64,000 nt of DNA from Trichostrongylus colubriformis (GCA_963978905.1 OZ022260.1:3647725-3711724), one strand, 5' to 3'. Positions 39,421 to 51,097 are shown, counted from the stretch's first letter. Translations and numbers: made by a program. Notes: generated by a model from the letters alone, not told the origin.

Positions 39421-40792
39421 AGAAAATCACCTTTCACAATGAATTTCGCGATTTCTTGTCTTCCACTTTACTAACTAATTACTACAAAATCGAAGTATCA
39501 CCCTTCTACAATCTCTAACCTTGCAAACAATTTTTTTGAAATACTCAAAACCACACTCACGGCTCAATCTCGGAAACCTCATTAAATCATCTTGTTTCCT
39601 ATTCTATTCTTTCCTAATTTCAACCCAGCTTTTGAACGCAACAAATGTAACTAATTTTATTAATAACCCGTGTCTAGAAACCCATTTCCCCATCAAAATC
39701 AGTTTATGAGCTGATTTTGAGAAGAATATCAACTATATTCATTTCTAGACTCGAAAAAGCATTTTTTCAATAACTATTAGTACTTTTCGAACCAAAATCT
39801 CTCAAGTCATTCTCAACCATCCAGTAAGTATTTCAAACGTATAAAAAGGCCAAATACTCCCCAACCAACAGCAAAATATATCGATTAATAAAGACTACCG
39901 TAATCCACCCGCCAATAACACATGAAATCCCGGAAAGTCACCCACTGCATACTACTCCACATTTGAAGCCAACTTTTTGTCTTTTCGCCAACGAATCATT
40001 ATCCCATCGTCTGAAATTCTCCAGTTCGGTCGGTTCTGCTTCTACCTCTATTTCAATTCTTTAACATAGCTGAAAAACAATATCTTCTCTCAAAAAGACT
40101 TTCTACGTTCATAACCCTTCTTTTCTCGCAGATCTACCTTCTGGAACTACGAACGCTCATACAACTTCAACATTTTTTTTGTCGAATAAGCGCCCTCACT
40201 GTTCTAATTTTAGAGCAAAAAAATCAATACACATCCAAATACTTATCACCATAATTAACAAAACAACTCTCTACCATGGAATACGGTAACATTTGGTACC
40301 GTCCCCCATAGAAAGCGTCCTAGAGGCCAAAACCACCTATTTCCGCAAACCAAGGAATTATTTAAATAACTCATATAAAATCAAAATCATAGAATTTCCT
40401 CATCACACTTTCAAGTTAATTCAATAACTATCCCAAATCATAAGCCACTGTTCAGTTCTATACCTCTTCCTTTGTGTTTGCTAGTGTTTACTCTCTCATA
40501 TCTCCAGCAAGTACTTACTCTCCCAAGTAAGCAATTGTGGGCATCGGCTAAATCAAGCTGACCTCTCGCCTACACTGGCTCGGTGCAATGTATAACTTCT
40601 TGATTAGAAATTTCACCTCAACCATATAACCAAATTCTATACAATGCTTCCGCTAAAATTGCTCACCACATTGAATTAAATTCAGAACCATATTTCACGG
40701 TTATGACTAATGACCCTATGCTTCACCACGAGCAACGCTAAGGTAACCGCCATGCAGAACCCAACAGTAAAAGGTAATATCTAAAGCTGAAA

Positions 40793-41623
40793 GTGGAAGA
40801 TATCATGAAACAAGACTTCAACTTTCTATTAGGTCGCATATGCTCTTTATTAAACTTCAAAATCCAATCTATAAAAAGCATAGCTCAAATTGACCCCACT
40901 AGCACTGCTCGTATCTTATTACAAGGGGACGATATGTTTGCCTTGGCTACGGGAGACGTTTTAATGATTTCTAAATGCATAGAAATCATTGTGGATGAAA
41001 TTATTTTCGATCACAACATAAGAGGTACACGTTACATTTACACACCCGTTTGATCCGGGAGAACCCATTATTTTATTCAACCAGGGACAAGGGATCTCGT
41101 CACATCCAGCCCAGAAGCTGACTGTGGACACCTACCATTTGGTATCTATGTACAATGATGGAAACAACCATTACAAATCATCCTCAGGTTACACCCCGAT
41201 CACTAACATTCACTTGAATCTTCCTAATGGTTCCACTCCATCGACAATTCGAAACTGTCAAATCAAAATCTGCTTCTATCGACATAGATCCTACATCTTT
41301 TCCACTGCACCACGAGCTTGCTAACACGGCACCATTTCTTGAGGCTAACGCAGAACATGTCCTCCAGACACAAAAACAGAAAATTCTGGCGTCTACTGGA
41401 TTACATATGGGTCCGCACGCTTGTTATCGTTCTATTTGGCATACTCTTCCTCGCAATGCTAACTCTCCTTTATATCCAAAGAACCGCCGTTCAACTGCCT
41501 ATTAACATAGCTCTCAAATCCATCCCTGTAGGCATCTCTTTCATTCTTTCATCACTCTTTAGTAAAAAGAGTTCGCTATCCCCAAATCCATCGAAGACAA
41601 CGCCATGCTCGACAAGTATTTGA
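40793..41623 (+). pseudogene. Membrane-protein-like region upstream of protease
   Basis: Frame 2 reads ALATGDVLMISKCIEIIVDE and PGTRDLVTSSPEADCG, interrupted by stops, and later in the same frame a clear membrane segment (LVIVLFGILFLAMLTLLYI, about 41405-41465) followed by basic residues. This resembles an envelope or glycoprotein tail more than a gag, but I cannot assign a family. Several internal stops make it non-functional as read. Confidence 0.4.
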
Positions 41624-41913
41624 GGAAGCCGCTGAACCAACTAGTATTTCAGTTCAATTCCCACCATTCTCAGATGTTCCACTTAACGATATGACACCTC
41701 TTTGTGCAGTCAACAAACAACACTCCGAACAAATAGGATCCAACAACCATCTACTACCTACCAAAAGCTTGTGCCTACCAAAAAACCCACCCCAGCAAAC
41801 TACAACCCTCCCCATATCATCGACCAACCTTCAATCTCCAACACCCCAACCAAGGCAACAAAGATTTCTTGAGTTTTCTCCCCAGCGTATCGTGCATCCT
41901 CCGGGCATCCACC

Positions 41914-42250
41914 GATCCACTAATGTATATCCAAACCTACCTCAATAATAAGCACATCATAGTACTTATCGATACTGGCTCCGCTATATCTCTCGTTCCG
42001 GAAAGTGTAGCCCGACAGATCAAGGCATGCATTCCGACCTTCTGTTGCCAAAGGAATCACCGCAAATGGTACTCCAATACACCTCCTTGGACAGTTTACT
42101 CCAACCCTCCTCATCGGTGACAAAACGATAGAATTTACATGTTATGTCGCAGCAGATGAAAACTGCTCCTCTCCCTTCATCTTAGGAAACGATGCCATTC
42201 CTCAACTCGCCAAACTATTAATAGATTATCGCGCGAACACCATTTCGTTT
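41914..42250 (+). pseudogene. Retropepsin region of the LTR element (broken)
   Basis: The active-site signature LIDTGSAISLVPESVA is present (about 41966-42015). The frame shifts after about 40 more residues; a second-half motif with ILGNDAI appears in another frame near 42180-42200. Aspartic protease of a Ty3/gypsy polyprotein; inactive as read. Confidence 0.75.
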
Positions 42251-42597
42251 GACGAAACAACCACTCCTTTTGTTACCACTACCCAGGACGATCATAACCT
42301 TCTCAAATTTCCGGTCTACCTCACTCAGGATACCACTCTACCACCCTTCTCTGACAATGCGGTGATAGGAACAACCTATACCACATTCCCTCAGAGATGG
42401 GAAGTTTTTACCACAAATGACCCAACGAGCCCCCTCTCGGAAGGGCTACTCGCTGGTAGAACCCTTTCATGCCCAAATGCACAAGGATCAGTTCTGATAC
42501 GCATATATAATTCAAACCCTGAACCCACATTTTTGCCGAAAACATCACCATAGCCACCGCAAGCTTCGTAGGTACAGATTAGCCATGGCTCTTAGTA

Positions 42598-43451
42598 TTA
42601 GGTTGGACGGGAAGTTCTGGGACACTTTTTGTTTTTTCCTGTAGAAACCTGTAAAGCTTCGGGAGCATTTGGTAGTGGGGGGTATATGAAGCGTCTGAAA
42701 AGGGCTTCTGAATAGCACATTCATATTCTCTACGGCTTCAACTAGCAGTGAATTTACGGCAATTTCGCGAAAGGTGCGAAATTCACGAACACCGCCTCGG
42801 TTCCTCAGCATGCGAGGCCACTAACAAAATTAACCAGTCGATGGACCCAGGTACTGTCTCTCATATGGCGGCAGCCCGATGGCTCGATCGGCTCAAATTG
42901 GAACAGGAAAATATTCAAAAAATTGCATTGAGAAAAAAACTTTTTTTTTTTGAAAATTTTCAAAAAAATAGGAAACTGTTACCATCCAACACGACAGCCA
43001 CTGCCGATCTCTACTGCAGGCAATTGGACACCGGAGCGCCAAAACTTACCGGAAAAATGGACCAAGACCTCTTCCTCCACGATAACGCTCACCCACATGT
43101 GGCAAAGTTGGCGTGTCAAAGGATCCAGGACCTCGGCTGGACGACGCTTCCCCACCCACCATATTCCCCGGACATGTCCCCAACTGACTACCACCTATTC
43201 CGGTCGTTGAGCCACTTCCTTGACGGGCGACAGTTCAAAGATGACGACGATCTCAAGAGCGGGCTCCAGAACTTCTTTGACCAGAAGTCTCCCGAATTCT
43301 ACCGGAAGGGTATCTACGATCTTCCTGAGCGTTGGCAGTACATTGTAGATCACGATGGTGCATACTTTGGTGACTGAAGTTACATGTGAGTAAAATTAAA
43401 ATAAATTGAATTTTTCTCACAAGGTGTCCCAGAACTTCCCGTCCAACCTAA
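42598..43451 (+). mobile_element. Internally deleted mariner element nested in the LTR element
   Basis: The ends are perfect inverted repeats of 28 bp, starting ttaggttggacgggaagttc. The element is flanked by the TA duplication typical of mariner (42596-42597 and 43452-43453). Length is 854 bp against about 1.3 kb for a full element, so the middle is missing. It lies between the protease and reverse transcriptase regions. Confidence 0.92.
42748..43377 (+). pseudogene. Mariner transposase remnant
   Basis: The open frame of 209 codons holds an N-terminal fragment (RERCEIHEHRLGSSACEATN), then a short linker joined directly to the C-terminal catalytic half. The second and third catalytic aspartates are present (LHDNAHPHVA; YSPDMSPTDYHLF) with exactly 34 residues between them, the mariner D34D spacing. 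The region that should carry the first Asp is deleted, so the protein is expected to be inactive although its frame is open. Confidence 0.85.
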
Positions 43452-43836
43452 TATTTTCGATCCAACTCAACCAAAATCCTTTATCACTAAAACATATAAA
43501 TGCCGGATATATCCCCTCCGCCGCTGATTTCTGTATCGATCTACCCCTTTTTCCAAATGCCCAACCACCTAAACCACTTTTGAGTAGAATTCAATGCAAT
43601 CACTCTATTTAAAACAATAATCATCTTCACGCTTTCAAAATTTTACTCAGCAAGTATAAACAATGTTTCGTAGGTAACGATGGAATTCTAGGTCGTTATA
43701 CAGGACCCATTACCCATAGCATTGATTTTATCCCACACCATAAAATCCCCAAACAACGCCCATACCGGGTAGCGTTGGAAAAACGAAAAGAAATAGAGCA
43801 TCAAATCAAAGAGATGCTCAGGACAAGGACCACTCA

Positions 43837-44394
43837 CCGCCCAGCACCAGTCCATTTGCATCTATAGTATTAGTTAAAAAGGGACCAAAAAAAGACCAGT
43901 GGAGATTCGCGGTAGATTATCGTCAAATAAACGCTATTACAGAAGCAGAGACCTATTGTATCCCCCATATGCAAGACATACTAAATCTTGTAAATGGTAA
44001 GGAGATATACTCCGTTCTCGACTTTAAAAGTGGTTTTTTCCAAATCCCTTTAGCTAAGGAGCACAGGGAACGTACGGCCTTTTCTTCCTTTATGGGATTG
44101 TACTACTTCACTGTTATGGCACAAGGTCTTAAAGGTGCCCCAGGCACTTTTCAACGAGTAGCCAACAACCTAATACGCGACGTACGAGCATGTTGTTTTG
44201 CTTACATTGACAACATCATCATTGCAAGTCAGTCAATCAGCCAACAACTGCTTGACCTAGAAGAAATATTTGTACGTATAAGAAGGTTTGGTATGAAACT
44301 AACTCCGGAAAAATGTTCATTCTTCCAAACCGAAGTACAATACCTAGGCGTGATATTAGCAAAAATGGCACTCGCCCTAACCCACAAACAGTAG
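43837..44394 (+). pseudogene. Reverse transcriptase region of the LTR element
   Basis: One open stretch carries PFASIVLVKKG, WRFAVDYRQIN, YSVLDFKSGFFQIPL, GLKGAPGTFQR and FAYIDNIIIAS, the ordered RT motifs of Ty3/gypsy. The catalytic box reads YIDN instead of YIDD, so the second catalytic Asp is lost. Frameshifts lie just upstream (about 43820-43840) and downstream (about 44370). Confidence 0.88.
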
Positions 44395-45075
44395 CTAGCA
44401 TCGCTTAAATTCCAAGCCCCAAAAATATCAAAGCAATCACATCACTTCGTGGAGCTGCCTCGTATTTCCGTCGCTACATCTCGCGTTTTTCTATAATCGC
44501 AACCCCACTACACAACTTGCTAGCCAAAAGCGCACCCTTCAAATGGACCGAAGCCCAAGAAGAAAATTTTTAGCTTTATACAAGCTCTCATCAACGCTTC
44601 TCTCCCTGTTGCCCCTACTTTCGGACAACCATACATAATACACACAGACGCATCCACACTTGGCTTAGGAGCAATTTTATTTGAACAACTTAGCGCGTAC
44701 TATAGCCGATCTCTCAACAAGCATTAGAAAAACTATGCTGTCATTCAATTCAAAGTTCTAGCCATTGTCTTTGCTCTCACAAACTTCTACTCCTACGTAG
44801 CAATCGCACGAATAACCTTGATAACAGATCATGCTCGTCTAAAATCACTACTTCACAGGTCAGATTTAGTCGGTTGCCTAGCCCAATATCAGATTTCAGT
44901 CCGGGCTTACGACCTCACAATTGAATATCGCGCTACGAAACACACTACATTTTGTGATTTCCTCACACTTCCTTCACCGCATATAAACTCCATGAAAGCG
45001 ACACGCTACCTTTCCTCGCAGACATTCAGGAAAGCCAAAGAAGCTAAAAATACGGCCAGCTTATCGAATTCTTGA
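44395..45075 (+). pseudogene. RT connection and RNase H region (broken)
   Basis: Motifs lie in shifted frames: SYFRRYISRFS, PFKWTEAQEENF, then IIHTDASTLGLGAILFE (the RNase H start with its Asp) and LITDHARLKSLL. At least one stop near 44410 and a frameshift in a T run near 44570 break it. Its frames differ from that of the RT stretch. Confidence 0.8.
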
Positions 45076-45214
45076 ACAACGAACTAGACGAACCGCCGCA
45101 AGAATTTGAAAACAAATCAGGAATTTCTCTATACATAGCAATTCTTCATTTTATTCAATACATGATAACCCAAAAATTAGCTATTCCAGGTGAAACTATG
45201 CAACTGATAATCAT

Positions 45215-46171
45215 AACGATGTTCTATGATACACCACTTAGGAGCACCTCTAGGAATACAAAAAATATATAAAAAATAATAAAAAGAATATTTTAGATCA
45301 AGCCTATACCACGATGTTCCACGTAAATTACTTCCTGCCTAATTTGCCAAGAAGTCAAAACTCCATTTAAACACATGATACGTGATGAATTGGGATTAAT
45401 ACCTGTACCCCAGCGCCCTTTCGCAAAAACAAAAAAAAATCGCAAATTTGTAATGTGTACACCACTCATACAATAAACCACTGAGTTGGCCACCAAAGCT
45501 CTACGATGTCATCTCACGACATGGCATCCTCAAGGAGATCTTTTCAGATCGTAGTTCTAACTATTACAACGAAATGTTCATAAGAATCATAAGGCGCTGG
45601 GTATAACTAATAGTTTACTACCAGTTATAACCACAAAGCTAACGGCCAGGCGGAACGGTCAGGGAAAGTCACCATTGACTCTCTCACCGCGTATTCCGAT
45701 ACCAGAGACGTCTGGTCGGAATGCCTCCAACCAATAGTATCTGCATTGACTGTAGTAAACTTGTCACTACGGGTTACAGCCCATTTTTTTCGTAGTATAT
45801 GGTCGCTGCCCTGTCCGTGGAGCCCTGCTCGAGCCTTTGGCTCGACTCGTGTTCACCTTCGACGACTTTTGTAGATCATGCAGCCGGCTTGAAAAAAAAA
45901 ACCATCATGGAAGTTGGCAACAGGATTGCGAATAAGACAATATAAAACAGGATATGACCGCTCACACAAGGTATACCCCACGGAACTTTCCATTGGCGAC
46001 TCAGTCCTTCTCCATGACGACACAGTCCGTCGTAAATTGACTATTCAATGGAAAGGCCCGTACACGCTTGGACAAATCGATCGTCCTAACATAGAAATTA
46101 CTAACATCATAGGTCGTCCTGTACGACAAACTGTTCTATCAATCGCCTCAAATTGTATTCGCCTCGTTTAA
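45215..46171 (+). pseudogene. Integrase region of the LTR element (broken)
   Basis: Recognisable pieces are GIPKEIFSDR-like codons near 45510-45550, NGQAER-like codons near 45640 and a VWSECLQPIVSAL segment near 45710. Frameshifts and stops separate them. The C-terminal SIGDSVLL ... IQWKGPYTLGQI (about 45985-46080) resembles the GPY/F domain of gypsy integrases. From 46172 to 47198 I see no coding signal. Confidence 0.75.
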
Positions 46172-47198
46172 TGACGGCTAACGTTTCCACACCAACCCCA
46201 CAACAACAAACTATTCTCAAACCCGAGGAAACATCAGCTGCCACTGAACAAACCAATGTAAGACGTTCGCGTCGTTTACAGATTAAACAGGCTGGATTCA
46301 ACGACACCATGGACAAATGAAGGAGAATCATTCGATTGATTCTCCTAGGTCAGTTTGTCTTCCCTTCCATTAGCCGCAAAGTCGCGAATAAACTATCTTT
46401 CTTTGGATTGGCGGTTCAAAGAAACACATAGGGCAGCCAAAACAAAAAAAAAACTTTTTTCGCACGCCCGTGTGCTAATCGACTATTATTATGAACAGAT
46501 TAGTGCACGTATTGATTCGCCTCGTATTGTGATTTATGTGCAGTGCCTATTTACTCTAAACGCACATTTCCATGTTATTCTTCATATGCAACGTATTCAC
46601 ATTTTACAACAAAAACACCAAAAAAATAATATAATAATAACCAAAAAGGGCTATATACACATCTATTCTCGTGTTATTTTTGTTTTTCTACTAAATTGTT
46701 TAACTCATAAGACCCACAATTTTGCTGTCATTTATTCACTGCTTTAACTAAAATTATACCAGTTTCGATGTGTATCATTCTAACTCGTAGAGTAAATTTG
46801 CTATTTTTCCCCTATGTCAACACCGTATGTCATCTATCTACCGTATACCTATAACAACGCTCGAGGACGAGCTATCTCTCCAAGGTGTAAGTGGTCGCCT
46901 TACTGTGCTGGAACACTCTCAGCATACACGCGTATGATAATTCTTGTAATTATTCTTCATACGACGTTTTCATTGTAAAGCCTCCACATCTCAGCATCAA
47001 GAAGTTAGTCGCTAATGAATGACCATTTGATGACCATTTGCCAAGAGCGAAGACGTAGTCACATAGTGGCTCTCTGACCTCAAAGGCATCTGTCCATGTT
47101 GCATATTATTGTCATCGGTCATACCTATCTCTATGCAGTGAAGGATACTAACTCTTGAAGTTGTCATGCCACTTCGAGCTCGAGGACGAGCTCACTGT

Positions 47199-47210
47199 AA
47201 GGAATGGAGA
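47199..47210 (+). promoter_or_regulatory. Polypurine tract of the LTR element
   Basis: aaggaatggaga directly precedes the 3' LTR; all but one base are purines, as expected for the plus-strand primer. Confidence 0.65.
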
Positions 47211-47509
47211 TGTCAGGTGTCAGCTCCTCCAGCCCATCAATCCACAAGGACTCGTCATCATGCACCGGCAGCCAACAGGCGGCGCCACCTCGATCCTCCT
47301 CCAGCCTGCGGGTACTTAAGCTGCTGCCATCCAGCAGTGGCAGTCATTCCCGGCAGTCACCACCTCACCTCCTCACCTTCCCCTTCTTCCCTCTTATGTA
47401 ATCCTATTAGTAATAAATATATATAGCCCATGTGTCTTGTACCACATCCTATAAACCACCGCTACACCTACCCCTTCAGTGATAGGCCTCGCGAACCTAT
47501 TATCTGATA
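47211..47509 (+). repeat. 3' LTR
   Basis: Same 299 bases as the 5' LTR by reading, followed by cgct, the duplicated target. Confidence 0.92.
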
Positions 47510-47513
47510 CGCT

Positions 47514-48169
47514 ACAGTCTCGCCCAAAAAAAGAAATCGAAAAGCATTGTGCCTGCGTCCCGTGGATATGGATGTTTCGTTATTCCTTCAATGTCTCTTG
47601 CAAAAGTATCTTTAGATATTCCATTAGAACCACAGTTCACTCTCGGATGTGCTGTAGAATGAGATTACCTCAGGCTCATTTCAAGTGGATTAAGCACATT
47701 CGATGACACCGTCAGGGATGATTTTGGCAGATTGTGGAATAACCGTGGAAAGTCGCATTCACGTTGTAACCTGGAATGCACGCCGCCACTTGCGTACGAC
47801 GACGCTGGACGACCCCTCCACCGGGTGTGTAGACTTATGTCGAATTTTCGTGCGACGTCCTTGCGGCGCCATCAGCGCAACTTGCCGCGGTCGGTTGGAA
47901 TTCCGCGCAGAACACGAGCGTCTGTTACCATGGAGTTTCTATGAAGAAATACTAACTGCTTCTCTCAATAGTATCTAAAAGCAACAGTTTTTATGCTCTA
48001 AAAAGACAAAATAGTGACATAAAAAGTAAAAGAAGCGATAGCATTACATGGAAACAATCCTGATTGAGAAATAATCAGTTCGGGCGTAAAACGCTAAGAG
48101 TGTTGCAATGTACGCAATCACACGCGAAGAAATCCGGGCCGCGCGAAAATTTGACATAAGTCTACACAA
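47514..48169. other. Spacer after the LTR element
   Basis: No gene or clear repeat recognised. Short ORFs around 47700-47980 have no family motif. Confidence 0.35.
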
Positions 48170-48310
48170 CCCTCCTCGACCCTTACCGTACTCTCCTTAT
48201 TTATTGTATGTAATGTGACTATGATAATAAATATACATACAGGATTCGTAATAGCAGGAGGAATAACACCGCTACACATCTTCAGTGATAAGCCCGATCA
48301 ATCTGATGAA
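48170..48310 (+). repeat. Diverged partial LTR related to the element at 36459
   Basis: tatgtaatgtgactatgata, aataaatatacata, aacaccgctacaca and cttcagtgataagcccga follow in the same order as the 3' half of the LTR. It is clearly diverged and looks like an older solo LTR fragment of the same or a sister family. Confidence 0.6.
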
Positions 48311-48639
48311 GCCGAGATGCTTAGTAGTACAGTAATAGAGAAAGTACAGAATGAAACGGTTGAAAACTCGTGAAAAATAAGCCTAGAAAACTTCCTTTTC
48401 TTCCCACCGCCTTTGCATCACTACCCGCTGGGGCGAGGGACTATGAAAACCAGGCGCAAGCGTTGCACTGCCCTCGCAGCAACTACTCCAGAGGATGTCA
48501 AAAATAAGAAAACTAGAAAAAATAAAAGGACGCAGCGCAGCGAGATCGCGTTAAAGACTTCAGGGCACGCTTTCTCAACACCGATGTTTGTTTATAGAGG
48601 ACATACTCAAGCCCCTCTCATCTTTTCCTTATTCCTAGA

Positions 48640-48832
48640 GGTGCCGAAGTCAAGCAGCATTCACACTCAGCGCCGACACGGCGTGGCTGCGTTCACAGGC
48701 AGCTAGGCAGAATGGCACGTGGGAGGAGCAGAGACGACGCAGGCAACGAGGTAGGGTAGCACAGGCGGAGACGCAGAGACACGCAGCCACCCTCCGTCGT
48801 TGGCATCGCAAAGTATGAACGCGGCCTCAGCT
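48640..48832. repeat. Palindromic MITE, family C
   Basis: Contains gcgccgacacggcgtggctg on the left, and ends gcaaagtatgaacgcggcct. Confidence 0.6.
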
Positions 48833-49189
48833 CACCATGCCCTCCAAGTCCCTATGGGAACAACGAAATGATCATTTCCATTTTATATTATTAACTATTA
48901 CAGTAACTATACTATTAAAACGAAAGAACGGTCGCCACGCGCCTGTGTACGAGGTAGGAGAACCTTCCAGATATTCTGTAGGCTGAATTAAAGTGAAAAT
49001 TTATGCCGTGGTAGCATGGTACGCTGTCCGTCACTTACCGTACACTCTGGTACGAATTCGAGTGATTCACACAAGCCGCTCTCATACTTTGCGTCGACTG
49101 CAGCTCATCGCCGCTGCTGCCGGCGTGGGGCGAACAAAGATGCAGACAGAATTCTCTGTACCTCATACCACATTCTTCGTTTTTGTGCG

Positions 49190-49350
49190 CCCGTCTTTCA
49201 TACCCTGCGGTGGCGGCGGCAGGGCATGGCTGCGTGTTCCGCCTATGCAACCCTGCGCCACCTGCGTCGTCTCTGCACCTCCTCCCTGCCACTGTGCCTT
49301 GCTACCTGTGAACACAGCCGCCCTACCGGTACTGTGTATGGACGCCGTCT
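49190..49350. repeat. Family C MITE copy, diverged ends
   Basis: The interior gtgttccgcctatgcaaccc ... ctgcgtcgtctctgcacctc matches family C in the orientation of 5838. The ends (tttcataccctgcgg; tgtgtatggacgccgt) are less regular. Confidence 0.5.
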
Positions 49351-49504
49351 TCCAGCGCCGGGTGCCGCCGTCAACACGCGCCGCAAAGCATGGAGGTGCG
49401 CATAAGGGCATTAGGACTCATTTTTTCCTGGTGATGTTTCCTTCATTATATTGCGGTCGCACTCCATTTCGCTATTGTGCACGATGCTACTCCACCTCGT
49501 CCTT

Positions 49505-50055
49505 CATTTAAAGGCAGCATCAGGAGAAATTCGGACGAAGAGTAAAAGAAGTAGTGAATGGGAAAGTCGAGATGCCTAGTAACAAGACAGTGAAGAAAAA
49601 ACGGATGGAAATGGCCAAAAACCCGAGAAACAGGACCCCCTCCCACCGCTGGTTCTAGGCGCGGACGACCTTTCCATCAAGAGACGTGTAATGCGAAAGA
49701 GATTCCCATCGGCATGTCGCCAGTAAGCACAAGGGAATGTTTGGAAATACGACAGCATCTATTTTCTGGAGTGAGCTTCATACCAAAACCGAGAAAGCGT
49801 CCCGGAATACACGCAATCTCTCCGCATATCCTTGGCCCCTCTCATCATGGCCGACCACGAATCACGTCGCTTGGAGGCGGGGTCGATTATCGAAAGGCGG
49901 CAGCTCCTGTGCGTTGCGTCGTTTCTGCAGCTCGGAGGCCCTCTTTTTTGCCGGGATTTCGTCACACATAGCCTTCTTACCCCTATAGTTTCTATGTAAA
50001 TGAATTCTTTCAGGGATTTTTCAGTTACCACATTACCCTAATGCTGTCTTTAATG
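49505..50055 (+). repeat. Family A MITE, copy 3
   Basis: Begins catttaaaggcagcatcagg, ends aatgctgtctttaatg. It shares the whole length with 4325-4856 and, inverted, with 15586-16190. Confidence 0.75.
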
Positions 50056-50626
50056 AGCTGAGCTCGCTATCGAACAGCTGGTGCTGCATCCACGTTTTTT
50101 ATTGCGAGTTTTTACTCATTTTTTGTCTAGTAGTGCACCCGTGACATGTTCTTTCCGCTCTTTCTCAATTATTGCAACGTAAAGCTTATAGGAGGGGGGG
50201 GGGGGGAGAGAATGCCATTGTAAACTAAAGAAAATCATTCGAGTTTAATGAATTTGGCTTCATTTCTCATAGAAGAGCCTCAGAAACATAGTTTGATGGA
50301 AGTGTTATGCTCGGAAGGGTGCTGGAAGCCTTTCTAATTCCCCAAATGGGAGTTAGAGATAACTTTCGAAGAATTAACCTGGGGCACCTTAGGCTACGTA
50401 ATGCCGCCTCACCTGAGTGAGATTTGGTCGTACGTCTTCCGTGAACAAGTAGTCCAGCGTCTATTGCAGACTACTTGACTGCTCTCATCGATGCGAAAGC
50501 GAAATCACTTTCCGACCGTGGAAAGGGATCTTGCTTTTCTAGTCTTGACCGTCCCAGCACGTTTTCCTTGCCTTTGCATCACCTACCATCCCTACTTTCA
50601 CATCCGTTAAAATTACCCTTAATGAT

Positions 50627-51097
50627 GCCTTTGAAGGAACCGGAAGGGGGTCCGAAACAAGAGAAACATACAAAGAAATGAGCATTTCGTAACGAACGCA
50701 GAAGGTTAGAAGCGATAATCGGTGAAAAAACCCGAACTCAAAAGTGCATCGCTGCGGTGTGTATTCGCGCCTCATTCGCATCATCGCACTGGCGTTCCGA
50801 GTTGTCCGCTGTAGGAGACGGCCGCGGGCCAACTTCAGTTGTAGCACCTGACTCCCAGCGCAGTGGAGTGGCCATTCCCAACTACATTAACATTCATGTA
50901 AGTACATCTAGAAACAATATAAGAAAGAACAAAGGAGAAGGTAAAAGGAATGAACAACTTTATAATGGAAACATCTTCTCTTGGCACCATGCCAAGGCGT
51001 CAAATTGGCGAGTTTGTGCAATGGCGGTCACTTGAACTCGTCCACACTACGTCTGTTCTACCGTAAGCCAAAATTACTCCCTTACGGTGTCTTTAAA
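50627..51097. repeat. Family B MITE, copy 1
   Basis: Left end tttgaaggaaccggaagggg, right end ttacggtgtctttaaa. The right third (from 50898, gtaagtacatctagaaacaa) is a direct repeat of 52004-52203. Confidence 0.6.

Larger units (their letters stand above)
36459..47509 (+). mobile_element. LTR retrotransposon, Ty3/gypsy type, decayed interior
   Basis: Complete outline of an LTR element: 299-bp LTRs at 36459-36757 and 47211-47509 that read the same base for base, flanked by the 4-bp duplication cgct (36455-36458 and 47510-47513). A primer binding site directly follows the 5' LTR and a purine tract directly precedes the 3' LTR. Inside, in order, are a long leader, a membrane-protein-like region, protease, reverse transcriptase, RNase H and integrase with a C-terminal domain. 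This enzyme order marks Ty3/gypsy. All coding regions have stops and frameshifts, and a mariner copy interrupts the pol region. As it stands it cannot encode its own enzymes. The plus strand is strongly poor in G through most of the interior. Confidence 0.92.

Noticed and set aside
42979..43194. Minus-strand open frame inside the mariner element
   Set aside because: Shadow of the transposase frame on the other strand.
47166..47426. Ser/Pro/His-rich open frames, also at 36465-36674
   Set aside because: They are the two LTR copies; the identical peptide follows from the identical LTR DNA.
48993..49511. Plus-strand open frame of 172 codons
   Set aside because: Overlaps family C sequence, with Cys/Pro-rich translation that recurs in other copies in other frames; no conserved domain.
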